Below are positions 33,926-41,447 of a stretch of DNA of 64,000 nucleotides, in pieces. The notes under the pieces were generated by a model. It did not search any database, had not been told where the DNA came from, and saw only the letters and a list, made by a program, of their open reading frames with translations. Each line of letters begins with the position of its first letter. Position 1 is the stretch's first letter. The stretch is from NCBI RefSeq assembly GCF_041431135.1, contig NZ_CP107799.1:9440501-9504500 (forward strand), written 5' to 3'. This DNA comes from Streptomyces sp. NBC_00554. GTDB taxonomy: Bacteria; Actinomycetota; Actinomycetes; Streptomycetales; Streptomycetaceae. Made by a program: the position numbers and the translations under genes.

Positions 33926-35947
33926 ATGCCGGAGACCACCCCCAGGGGCCTCACCAGGCTCGCCTTCGGTGGGGACTACAACCCTGAGCAGTGGCCGGAA
34001 CACGTCTGGCAGGAAGACGTCCGGCTGATGCGCGAGGCGGGCGTCACGATGGTGAGCGTCGGGATCTTCTCCTGGGCGCTCCTCGAACCGACGCCGGGCA
34101 CCTACGAATTCGGCTGGCTGGACCGCCTGCTCGACCTGCTGCACGAGAACGGCATACGCGCCGACCTCGGTACGCCGACCGTGGCACCGCCCGCCTGGTT
34201 CTACCGCGAGCACCCCGACGCGCTGCCGGTCACCGCAGACGGCACCCGCTACGAGTTCGGCTCACGAGGCGCCATCTGCCACAGCAACACCCACTACCGC
34301 GCGGCCGCCGCGAACATCGCCACCCAGCTCGCCACCCGGTACGCAGGCCACCCCGCGCTCGCCATGTGGCACGTCCACAACGAGTACGGCGTGCCCGTCT
34401 CGGCCTGCTACTGCGAGAGCTGCGCCGCGCACTTCCGCCGTTGGCTGACTACGACGTACGAGACGATCGACGCGCTCAACGAGGCCTGGGGCACCGCCTT
34501 CTGGGGCCAGCGCTACGCCGGCTTCGGCCAGGTCAACCCGCCGCGTGTGACCCCGACCGTCGGCAACCCGGCCCAGGCGCTCGACTACAAGCGGTTCGCC
34601 GACGCCACCCTGCGCGAGAACTTCGTCGCCGAGCGGGACATCCTGCACCGCCTCTCGCCCGGCATCCCGGTCACCACCAACTTCATGACCGCCCTGAGCC
34701 AGTGCGACTCGATCGACTACTGGGCGTGGGGCCGCGAGGTCGACCTCGTCACCAACGACCACTACCTGATCACCGACGGCCGCCGCACCCACGTGAACCT
34801 CGCGATGGCCGCGGACCTCACCCGCTCGGTCGGCGCCGGCGCCCCCTGGCTGCTGCTCGAACACTCCACGTCCGGCGTCAACTGGCAGCCGCGCAACCCC
34901 GCGAAGGCCCCCGGCCAGATGGCCCGGAACTCCCTCGCGCACGTCGCCCGTGGCTCCGACGGCGCCATGTTCTTCCAGTGGCGGCAGTCCCGGCGCGGCG
35001 CCGAGAAGTTCCACTCCTCGATGCTGCCGCACGCCGGAACGGACTCACGGGTGTGGCGCGAGGTCGTCGAACTCGGCGCGTCCGTCGACTCGTTGGCCCC
35101 GCTCAAGGGGACCCGCACCGTCGCCGACGTCGCCGTGCTCTGGGACTGGCAGTCCTGGTGGGCGCAGAACCTCCAGTGGCGGCCCAGCGAGGACCACGAC
35201 CCGCGCGAGCGCGCCGACGCGTTCTACGAGGCGCTCTACGACCGTCACCTCACGGTCGACTTCGCCCACCCGGAAGCCGACTTGTCGGCGTATCCCCTTG
35301 TCGTCGTACCCGCGCTGTATCTGATGACGGAGGCCGCCGGGAGCAACCTCAGGGAGTACGTCGAGAACGGCGGCACTCTCGTCGTCTCGTACTTCTCCGG
35401 CATCGTCGACGAGCACGACGCCGTGCACGAGGGCCCCTACCCGGGTGCCCTGCGTGACGTACTCGGCCTGACCGTCGAGGAGTTCTCGCCCCTCCTCCAG
35501 GGCGACCACGTCCGGATCACGGGGCCCGACGGCTCCGAACTCACCGGCGATGTATGGACCGAGTTCGTCGTCCCGCGCGGCGCCGAGACCGTGTGGACGT
35601 ACGCCGACGGACTCACCGCCGGCCGGCCGGCCGTCACCCGGCACGGCCACGGCGAGGGCTCCGCCTGGTACGTCTCCACCCGCCTCGGCGCCCAGGGCCT
35701 GGACGCCCTGATCGGCTGGGCGGCCGACGACGCGCGGATCGCGCCGCGCGCCGACCTGCCCCGCGACGTCGAAGTGGTGCGCCGCACCGGCGAGTCCGGC
35801 ACCTACGTGTTCGCCATCAACCACACCGCCTCCGACGCCAAGGTGCCGCTGGAGGCACACGGCACCGAACTCCTCACGGGCGAACGTGCCGCGGGCCGAC
35901 TCGGGGTACCGGCGGGCGCGGTCCGGGTCGTACGGCTCGACGGCTGA
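33926..35947 (+). CDS. GH42 beta-galactosidase
   Basis: A 673-residue intracellular enzyme of glycoside hydrolase family 42. It starts LAFGGDYNPEQWPEHVWQED; the acid/base Glu is in HVHNEYGVP (about residue 152) and the nucleophile Glu in LLLEHSTSGVNW (about 311). A Cys cluster typical of the family is present (CYCESCAAHF). The C-terminal trimerisation and beta domains follow (EYVENGGTLVVSYFSGIVDE). GGGAGAG lies before the ATG. No signal peptide. It should split galactosides brought in by the divergent ABC transporter. Confidence 0.93.
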   Translation: MPETTPRGLTRLAFGGDYNPEQWPEHVWQEDVRLMREAGVTMVSVGIFSWALLEPTPGTYEFGWLDRLLDLLHENGIRADLGTPTVAPPAWFYREHPDALPVTADGTRYEFGSRGAICHSNTHYRAAAANIATQLATRYAGHPALAMWHVHNEYGVPVSACYCESCAAHFRRWLTTTYETIDALNEAWGTAFWGQRYAGFGQVNPPRVTPTVGNPAQALDYKRFADATLRENFVAERDILHRLSPGIPVTTNFMTALSQCDSIDYWAWGREVDLVTNDHYLITDGRRTHVNLAMAADLTRSVGAGAPWLLLEHSTSGVNWQPRNPAKAPGQMARNSLAHVARGSDGAMFFQWRQSRRGAEKFHSSMLPHAGTDSRVWREVVELGASVDSLAPLKGTRTVADVAVLWDWQSWWAQNLQWRPSEDHDPRERADAFYEALYDRHLTVDFAHPEADLSAYPLVVVPALYLMTEAAGSNLREYVENGGTLVVSYFSGIVDEHDAVHEGPYPGALRDVLGLTVEEFSPLLQGDHVRITGPDGSELTGDVWTEFVVPRGAETVWTYADGLTAGRPAVTRHGHGEGSAWYVSTRLGAQGLDALIGWAADDARIAPRADLPRDVEVVRRTGESGTYVFAINHTASDAKVPLEAHGTELLTGERAAGRLGVPAGAVRVVRLDG

Positions 35948-35960
35948 GCCGGTTTGTTGC

Positions 35961-36148
35961 CTTCGCCCCCGCCGCCCCTACCCGTCCCATCCTTTCGGGG
36001 GCCAGCCCCCGACCCCCCGCTCCTCAAACGCCGGAGGGGCTGAAATACCCGGCCTGTCCGGCGTTTGAGGACGAGGCCGTTCAGGCCGAACGGGGGTTTG
36101 GGGGCGGAGCCCCCAAAGACGGGACGGGTAGGGGCGGCGGGGGCGAAG
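35961..36148. repeat. 188-bp nested inverted repeat between two galactan genes
   Basis: The outer arms (35961-35988 and 36121-36148) are 28 bases long and perfectly complementary. Inside lies a second perfect pair around CTCAAACGCCGGA (about 36022-36034) and its complement (36058-36070), and GC-rich mini-palindromes in between. The structure could fold into a long hairpin. It fills most of the 265-base gap between the beta-galactosidase and galactanase genes and may act as terminator. Similar CTCAAACGCCGG units are spread through Streptomyces intergenic regions. Confidence 0.85.
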
Positions 36149-36212
36149 AACCCCCTCCTCAAGCCCCAACCCCGGGGCGCCCATCCCCATCACGTCGAAG
36201 GGACGACGGACG

Positions 36213-37784
36213 ATGATGTTCCATCCCAGACGCACACTCAGGGCCCTGCTGCTGCCGCTGGCCGCCGGGCTCGCCTTCACCGCGCTGCCCGCGCAGACCG
36301 CTCACGCGGCGAGCACTCTCACCAACGGCGGCTTCGAGTCGAACGGTGCCGCCACGGCGACGCCGACCGGCTGGTCGACGTACTCGGCGGCCGGGCAGAA
36401 CGCCGCCTCGTACACCGAGTCCGGTGGCCACGGCGGGAGTTACCGCCTCACGCACTGGTCGGCCTCGGCCTACAAGGTGGAGACCTACCAGTACCTCTCC
36501 GGGCTGACCAACGGGAACTACACCCTCACCGCGTGGGTGCGTTCCGGCGGCGGCCAGAACTCGGCCTACCTCGCCCTGAAGAACTGCGGGAGTTCGGAGC
36601 AGCGCACCGACCTGCCGGTCTCCGCCAGCGGCTGGATCCGGATCGTCACGTCGATCGCCGTGACGAGCAACCAGTGCACGATCAGCATCAACTCCGATGC
36701 GAACGCGGGCAATTGGATCAACGTCGACGACCTGACCTTCGCGTCGGGCTCGACAGCCCTCGCCATCAAGGGTTCTGACGTCTCGTCACTCGCCAAGAGC
36801 GAGGCCCTCGGCGGTGTCTACAAGACCAGCTCGGGCACGACCGGCGACGCGCTCGCCATCCTCAAGTCCGCCGGACAGAACTACGCCCGCCTCAAGGTGT
36901 GGGTGAACCCCGCCGACGGCTACAACAACAAGGCGCGTGTGCTGGCCATCGCCAAGCGCGTCAAGGCGCAGGGCATGAAACTGCTCGTCGACTTCCACTA
37001 CTCGGACACCTGGGCCGACCCGGGCGCCCAGACCAAGCCGGCCGCCTGGTCCGGACACTCCTACAGCCAGCTCAAGACCGACGTCTACAACCACACGTAC
37101 GACGTCCTCAACGCCCTGAAGGCGCAGGGCACCACGGCCGACATGGTGCAGGTCGGGAACGAGATCAACGGGGGCATGCTCTGGTCCGAGGGCTCGACGA
37201 GCAACTGGGCGCAGCTCGCGGGGCTGCTCAACTCCGGCTACGACGCGGTCAAGGCGGTCAACTCCTCCACCACCGTGGCGCTGCACCTCGCCAAGGGCGG
37301 TGACCTCGCGGGCACCCGCTGGTGGTTCGACAGCGCGGTCGCCAACGGCGTGAAGTTCGACGTCATCGGCCTGTCGTACTACGGCTACTGGCACGGAACG
37401 CTCGCCGACTTCCAGACCACCCTGGACGACGCGGCGGCCCGCTACGGCAAGCCGGTCTACCTCGCCGAGACGGCCTACCCGTTCCGCCTGGACAGCGAGG
37501 ACTCGACCGAGAACATCATCGACCTCACCAGTGAGCTGGTCTCGGGCTACGCGGCCTCGACGGCCGGGCAGACGAAGTGGATGAAGGACGTCGCGAGCAT
37601 CGTGGAGGCCGTCCCGAACGGACGCGGCCTCGGCATCTTCTACTGGGAATCCACCTGGACCGCTGTCACCGGCAACGGCTGGGACCCGACGGACTCCGCG
37701 TCCGGCAACGGCTGGGAGAACCAGGCCCTGTTCGGCTACGACGACAAGGCGCTGCCCGCCATGTCGTGGTTCAGCCACCGCTGA
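36213..37784 (+). CDS. secreted GH53 endo-beta-1,4-galactanase with N-terminal carbohydrate-binding module
   Basis: A 523-residue exported enzyme. The signal peptide (1-33) ends AQTAHAA. Residues about 34-170 form a beta-sandwich module (NGGFESNGAATATPTGW to WINVDDLTF) like the CBM61 galactan-binding type. The GH53 catalytic domain follows: YARLKVWVNPADGYN, LLVDFHYSDTWADPG, acid/base Glu in QVGNEINGGMLW (about 314) and nucleophile Glu in YLAETAYPF (about 417). It cuts galactan outside the cell, supplying oligosaccharides for the importer and the GH42 enzyme. Two adjacent ATGs (36213, 36216) are possible starts. Confidence 0.93.
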   Translation: MMFHPRRTLRALLLPLAAGLAFTALPAQTAHAASTLTNGGFESNGAATATPTGWSTYSAAGQNAASYTESGGHGGSYRLTHWSASAYKVETYQYLSGLTNGNYTLTAWVRSGGGQNSAYLALKNCGSSEQRTDLPVSASGWIRIVTSIAVTSNQCTISINSDANAGNWINVDDLTFASGSTALAIKGSDVSSLAKSEALGGVYKTSSGTTGDALAILKSAGQNYARLKVWVNPADGYNNKARVLAIAKRVKAQGMKLLVDFHYSDTWADPGAQTKPAAWSGHSYSQLKTDVYNHTYDVLNALKAQGTTADMVQVGNEINGGMLWSEGSTSNWAQLAGLLNSGYDAVKAVNSSTTVALHLAKGGDLAGTRWWFDSAVANGVKFDVIGLSYYGYWHGTLADFQTTLDDAAARYGKPVYLAETAYPFRLDSEDSTENIIDLTSELVSGYAASTAGQTKWMKDVASIVEAVPNGRGLGIFYWESTWTAVTGNGWDPTDSASGNGWENQALFGYDDKALPAMSWFSHR

Positions 37785-37790
37785 GCAGAT

Positions 37791-37822
37791 GAGGGCCCGG
37801 CCGCCGCGGCGGCCGGGCCCTC
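37791..37822. terminator. intrinsic terminator after the galactanase
   Basis: A 16-bp perfect inverted repeat starting GAGGGCCCGGCCGCCG, with no loop spacer, six bases after the stop. Confidence 0.85.
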
Positions 37823-37928
37823 GGCGTTCCCCCGACCGTTCGGCCCCTGCGAGCGTCGCCGAAGCCCGTGCGTGTCGCCCCGGGCTGCGGCACAGTAGCG
37901 GGAGACCGCCTTGACGGAGGGGGACGAG

Positions 37929-38216
37929 ATGCTGAGGGTTCCCGTCAGTGGACAACGTATGGACATCCTGGAGTGGCTCCGGGACCCCGTCGCGCACTTT
38001 CCGCCGCAGCGGGGCGGCGACCTCGTCGAGGACGGCATCAGCTCGGCGACCCTCGCCGCCAAGCTCGGCGTGAGCCGGAACGCCGCGCGCACCCACCTCG
38101 ACCTCCTCACCGGGATCGGGCTGCTGCGCACCAAGAAGATCAGACGTCGCACCTTCTACCGCCGCGACGAGTACCGCATCGCCGAGGTCAGCCACTTCTT
38201 CGAGAAGGGCTGGTAG
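37929..38216 (+). CDS. small winged-helix protein (ArsR-like)
   Basis: A 95-residue protein: MDILEWLRDP, a helix-turn-helix SSATLAAKLGVSRNAARTHL, and a wing RTKKIRRRTFYRRDEYRIAEV. A GGAGG seven bases or so before the ATG at 37929 supports this start; an upstream TTG at 37911 is less likely. Proteins of this kind, ending KxFxxGW-like (here FFEKGW), are small DNA-binding factors of unknown target. It stands alone, ahead of the fluoride locus. Confidence 0.78.
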   Translation: MLRVPVSGQRMDILEWLRDPVAHFPPQRGGDLVEDGISSATLAAKLGVSRNAARTHLDLLTGIGLLRTKKIRRRTFYRRDEYRIAEVSHFFEKGW

Positions 38217-38301
38217 GAGCCTCCGGGGCCCCGGTTGGGTGTGCGGGGCCTGCCTACCCGGCGTTACGCTGTTCACCGGCCGCGATCTTGCCTCGCGGCG
38301 T

Positions 38302-38358
38302 GGCGGTGGGGCCCGCCGTACCCGAACCGCGGTGTCGGTGCCGCCAACGGTCCCTACT
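38302..38358 (+). ncRNA. fluoride (crcB) riboswitch, slightly divergent
   Basis: The ordered elements of the crcB motif are visible: GGCGGTGG, GCCCGCC, CCCGAACCGC and GGTCCCTAC, with the expected spacing. The common GGxGATGG has G for A, and GCTGATGG is replaced by GCCAACGG. It ends 54 bases before the crcB ATG and 85 bases after the previous gene. Fluoride binding would raise expression of the exporters downstream. Confidence 0.72.
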
Positions 38359-38412
38359 TGCGATGGAGCGTGCTCGGGCGACCGGGCCCCGGCGAGTAGG
38401 AGACGTACGCAC

Positions 38413-38877
38413 ATGACAGTCCCACGGCCAGAGCGAGTCGACCGGGCCGGGATTCCCGCGCGGCCGGTGTCCCCGTGGCACGGCCAGGGACCGGTGGTCG
38501 CGATGGTCGCGCTCGGCGGCGCCATCGGCGCCACGGCCCGCTACGGCGCGTCGCTGTTGTGGCCCGCGCAGACGGGCGGATTCCCCTGGGCCACGTTCTG
38601 GGTCAATGTCGTCGGCTGCGCCGTGATCGGCGTCTTCATGGTGGTCGTCACCGAGGTGTGGGCGGCCCACCGGCTTGTGCGGCCGTTCTTCGGCACCGGG
38701 GTGCTCGGCGGATTCACCACCTTCTCGACATACGCCGTCGACATTCAGAAACTGGTCGACGAGGGGCACCCCGGCACTGGTCTCGGCTACCTCGCCGCGA
38801 CCCTGTTCGCGGCGCTTGCGGCCGTCTGGCTCGCGGTCGCGGCAGCACGCCGCGTACTGGCACGGAGGCGGCGATGA
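38413..38877 (+). CDS. crcB: fluoride channel CrcB/Fluc, subunit 1
   Basis: A 154-residue membrane protein with four hydrophobic segments. It has GGAIGATARYG, PWATFWVNVVGCAVIGVF and the central GTGVLGGFTTFSTYAVD, all core Fluc motifs with the Phe and Asn of the fluoride path. An AGGAG lies 12 bases before the ATG. It works as a dual-topology fluoride channel, likely as heterodimer with the second CrcB at 39312. The riboswitch upstream supports the role. Confidence 0.92.
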   Translation: MTVPRPERVDRAGIPARPVSPWHGQGPVVAMVALGGAIGATARYGASLLWPAQTGGFPWATFWVNVVGCAVIGVFMVVVTEVWAAHRLVRPFFGTGVLGGFTTFSTYAVDIQKLVDEGHPGTGLGYLAATLFAALAAVWLAVAAARRVLARRRR

Positions 38878-38940
38878 CGAGTCGGAGGCGGCCATGACCA
38901 GGGCGGAGACGGCGATGACCAGGCGGAGGCAGCGATGACG
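38863..38940. repeat. four near-tandem ribosome-site/ATG units
   Basis: A unit like CGGAGGCGGCGATGACGAG occurs four times with the ATGs at 38874, 38894, 38915 and 38935 (period 20-21 bases). The first lies at the end of crcB and the last is the DUF190 start. The two middle ATGs open frames of 14 and 7 codons only. Confidence 0.85.
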
Positions 38941-39309
38941 AGGCTGACGGGTCGCGCCCTGCGCGTGACGATCTTCATCGGCGAGAACGACACCTGGCAC
39001 CGCAAGCCCCTCTACACGGAGATCGTGCACCGCGCCCGCGCGGCAGGCATCGCGGGCGCGAGCGTCTTCCGCGGTATCGAGGGCTTCGGCGCCTCCTCGC
39101 TGATCCACACCTCGCGGCTGCTCTCGCTCAGCGAGGACCTGCCGGTGGCCGTCGTGATCGTGGACACCGAGGAGCATGTACGCGCCTTCCTGCCGACGCT
39201 CGACGCACTCGTCACCGAGGGGCTGGTGATCCTCGACGACTGCGAGGTCATCCGATACGTCGGACGGGAGCCGAAGCAGGGCGAAACGGGCAAGGAAGGT
39301 AAGAGGTAG
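38935..39309 (+). CDS. DUF190 protein
   Basis: A 124-residue soluble protein of the DUF190 family: RVTIFIGENDTWHRKPLYTE, AAGIAGASVFRGIEGFG, and VVIVDTEEHVRAFLPTLDAL. DUF190 genes are regularly found next to crcB and the fold is related to PII-like nucleotide-binding proteins, so a regulatory role on the channel is likely. The ATG is the fourth of the tandem units. It is followed two bases later by the second crcB. Confidence 0.9.
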   Translation: MTRLTGRALRVTIFIGENDTWHRKPLYTEIVHRARAAGIAGASVFRGIEGFGASSLIHTSRLLSLSEDLPVAVVIVDTEEHVRAFLPTLDALVTEGLVILDDCEVIRYVGREPKQGETGKEGKR

Positions 39310-39311
39310 TT

Positions 39312-39686
39312 GTGAACTGGCTGCTGGTGATCATCGGTGCCGCGGTCGGCGCGCCGCTGCGCTATCTGACCGACCGCGCGGTGCAGCTGAGACACGACTC
39401 GGTCTTCCCCTGGGGCACCTTCGCCGTCAACGTCACGGGCTGTCTGATCCTCGGCCTCCTGACCGGCGCGGCCTCGGCGGGACATGCCTCCTCCCACCTG
39501 CAGCTGCTGATCGGCACGGGCCTGTGCGGGGCGCTGACCACGTACTCGACGTTCTCCTACGAGACGCTGCGGCTGACCGAGACGGGCGCCGGGTTCCATG
39601 CCGCGGCGAACGTGATCGCGAGCGTCGCGGCGGGCCTCGGAGCGGCGTTCGCGGGGGTCTCCGTCGCGCAGACTGTGTGGTCGTAG
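39312..39686 (+). CDS. crcB: fluoride channel CrcB/Fluc, subunit 2
   Basis: A 124-residue membrane protein: VIIGAAVGAPLRYLTDRAVQ, FPWGTFAVNVTGCLILGLL and LIGTGLCGALTTYSTFSYET. All Fluc core motifs are kept. The GTG is supported by AAGAGG upstream. With subunit 1 it probably makes a heteromeric fluoride exporter, as is normal in Gram-positive bacteria that carry crcB pairs. Confidence 0.92.
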   Translation: MNWLLVIIGAAVGAPLRYLTDRAVQLRHDSVFPWGTFAVNVTGCLILGLLTGAASAGHASSHLQLLIGTGLCGALTTYSTFSYETLRLTETGAGFHAAANVIASVAAGLGAAFAGVSVAQTVWS

Positions 39687-39758
39687 GCGAAGGACGCTTG
39701 CCCGCACGTAGTAGGACGGTCGACAGCACTGTCGGCCAACTTCCCAGAACTGGATCCC

Positions 39759-40592
39759 ATGAGCGTCATCAACGTCGGTCAGGCCGTCGTCCTCGGAGCA
39801 GTCGAGGGGGTGACCGAATTCCTCCCCGTCTCCTCCACCGGACACCTCAAGATCACCGAAGGGCTGATGGGCATCCCCGTCGACGACAACGCCGTGGTCG
39901 GGTTCTCGGCCGTCATCCAGGTCGGCGCGATCGCCGCCGTCCTCGTGTACTTCTTCAAGGACATCGTGCGGATCCTCTCCGCCTGGGGGCGGGGCCTGCG
40001 CGACCGCGAGGAGCGCTACCACCACGACTACAAGTTCGCCTGGTGGGTCATCTACGCGACCATCCCGATCGTGATCGTCGGACTGGCGGCGAAGCCGCTC
40101 ATCGAAGGCCCGCTCGCCTCGCTGTGGGTGGTCGCGGCCTCGCTGATCGTCGGCAGCGGCGTGATGTGGGCGGCGGACCAGATGGGCCGGCACAAGCGCG
40201 GCGAGGACGACACCTCGTTCAAGGACGCGATGCTGGTGGGCTGCTCCCAGATCCTCGCCCTGCTCTTCCCGGGCTTCTCACGCTCCGGCGCCACCATGTC
40301 CACGGCGCTCATCCTGGACCTCGACCGCGTCGCCGCCACCCGGCTCTCCTTCTTCCTCGGCATCCCCGCCCTGACCGGCGCCGGTCTTTACGAGCTGAAG
40401 GACGCCCTGGGTACGGGGGTCGGCGCGGCCCCGCTCGTCGTCGGCACGCTGGTCTCCTTCGTGGTCGCGTACGGCTCCATCGCCTGGCTGCTGAAGTATG
40501 TCGCCAAGCACTCCTTCAACGCCTTCGTGATCTACCGGCTCGTGATCGGCGTCGCGCTGTTCGGCCTGCTCGGGGCGGGTGTGCTCAGCTGA
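39759..40592 (+). CDS. uppP: undecaprenyl-diphosphatase UppP (BacA)
   Basis: A 277-residue membrane enzyme that dephosphorylates undecaprenyl diphosphate for cell-wall synthesis and gives bacitracin resistance. Motifs: EGVTEFLPVSSTGHLKITEG near residue 14 and the active-site FPGFSRSGATMSTALIL near residue 168. Eight membrane segments. The Shine-Dalgarno site is weak (CTGGATC). It starts 72 bases after crcB and could be cotranscribed; it ends before a strong terminator. Confidence 0.95.
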   Translation: MSVINVGQAVVLGAVEGVTEFLPVSSTGHLKITEGLMGIPVDDNAVVGFSAVIQVGAIAAVLVYFFKDIVRILSAWGRGLRDREERYHHDYKFAWWVIYATIPIVIVGLAAKPLIEGPLASLWVVAASLIVGSGVMWAADQMGRHKRGEDDTSFKDAMLVGCSQILALLFPGFSRSGATMSTALILDLDRVAATRLSFFLGIPALTGAGLYELKDALGTGVGAAPLVVGTLVSFVVAYGSIAWLLKYVAKHSFNAFVIYRLVIGVALFGLLGAGVLS

Positions 40593-40629
40593 GTCCTGCG
40601 ACGGTGCGACGGTGAATCCGCCCGCGGTA

Positions 40630-40666
40630 TGAGAGCCGGTGCCCGTTCCTCGGGCACCGGCTCTCA
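40630..40666. terminator. intrinsic terminator after uppP
   Basis: A perfect 16-bp stem starting TGAGAGCCGGTGCCCG with a 5-base loop, 38 bases after the uppP stop. Confidence 0.85.
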
Positions 40667-40678
40667 CGCCTTCCACCC

Positions 40679-40708
40679 TTGACAGCCGCCTCCCGTTCCC
40701 CGGAGTAT
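40679..40708 (+). promoter_or_regulatory. promoter for the amide-catabolism operon, possibly leaderless
   Basis: TTGACA (40679-40684) and GAGTAT (40703-40708) are 18 bases apart. The predicted start point falls at about 40715, next to the GTG start at 40716, so the regulator mRNA may have no leader. Confidence 0.5.
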
Positions 40709-40715
40709 CACCTCC

Positions 40716-41447
40716 GTGAACCTGTCAGACAGCCAGACAGGTGGCTCGGTACCGCGGCGCGTCAGCGCCATGGAAGCGGTGCTCACCCACCTCCGCAGCG
40801 CCATCGAGCGCGGCGAGTACGCCATCGGCGACAAGCTCCCCTCCGAGGCGGAGCTGTGCCGCCGCCTGGAGGTCAGCCGCCCCGTGCTCCGCGAGGCGCT
40901 ACGGGCCCTGCAGGTGATGGGCCTGACCGTCTCCCGTACCGGCAAGGGCACCTTCGTGCTCGCCAACACCGTTGAGGACCCCACCTTCGGCGACTACGCG
41001 GCCAGCGACCTGCTCGAAGTGCGCCGCCACGTCGAGATCCCCGTCGCCGGGTACGCGGCGGTGCGCCGCACCCCGGAGAACCTCGACCACCTCGCGCATC
41101 TCCTGGAGCGGATGGAGCGTGAGATCGACACCACCGCGTGGGTGGCGATGGACACGATCTTCCACATCGCCGTCGCCGAGGCCTCCCAGAACCCGGTCTT
41201 CCGCAGGGTCATCGAAGAGATCCGGGACGCACTGGCCCGCCAGTCGGCCTTCCTCAACGAACTCGGCGACCGCCGCGAGCAGTCCAACCGCGAACACCGC
41301 GCGATCGTCGAGGCGTTGATCGACGGCAGCGAGCACGACGCGGTGGAAGCCATGTCCCACCACCTCGACCGCGTCGAGAACACCCTCACCTCCATCGTGC
41401 ACCCCGAGCGCACGGACACCCCCACGAAAGGCGGACCCGAGGCGTGA
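40716..41447 (+). CDS. FadR-subfamily GntR regulator
   Basis: A 243-residue regulator. The winged helix is LRSAIERGEYAIGDKLPSEA, then LCRRLEVSRPVLREALRALQ with the wing SRTGKGTFV. The C-terminal all-helical FCD domain has LLEVRRHVEIPVAGYAAVRR and metal-site His residues (FHIAVAEAS, REHRAIVEAL and MSHHLDRV). The stop overlaps the permease start (GTGA), so it heads the operon and probably controls it in response to aspartate, asparagine or a related acid. Its start region contains its likely operator. Confidence 0.9.
   Translation: MNLSDSQTGGSVPRRVSAMEAVLTHLRSAIERGEYAIGDKLPSEAELCRRLEVSRPVLREALRALQVMGLTVSRTGKGTFVLANTVEDPTFGDYAASDLLEVRRHVEIPVAGYAAVRRTPENLDHLAHLLERMEREIDTTAWVAMDTIFHIAVAEASQNPVFRRVIEEIRDALARQSAFLNELGDRREQSNREHRAIVEALIDGSEHDAVEAMSHHLDRVENTLTSIVHPERTDTPTKGGPEA
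40722..40732. promoter_or_regulatory. candidate FadR-type operator
   Basis: CTGTCAGACAG is a perfect 5+1+5 palindrome directly after the start codon, and the nearby CCAGACAGG repeats one half. A regulator bound here would block the predicted leaderless start. Confidence 0.45.

Noticed and set aside
38863..38940. A CRISPR-like or small-RNA repeat
   Set aside because: Only four short units without unique spacers, each holding a ribosome site and ATG; better explained as slippage duplication.
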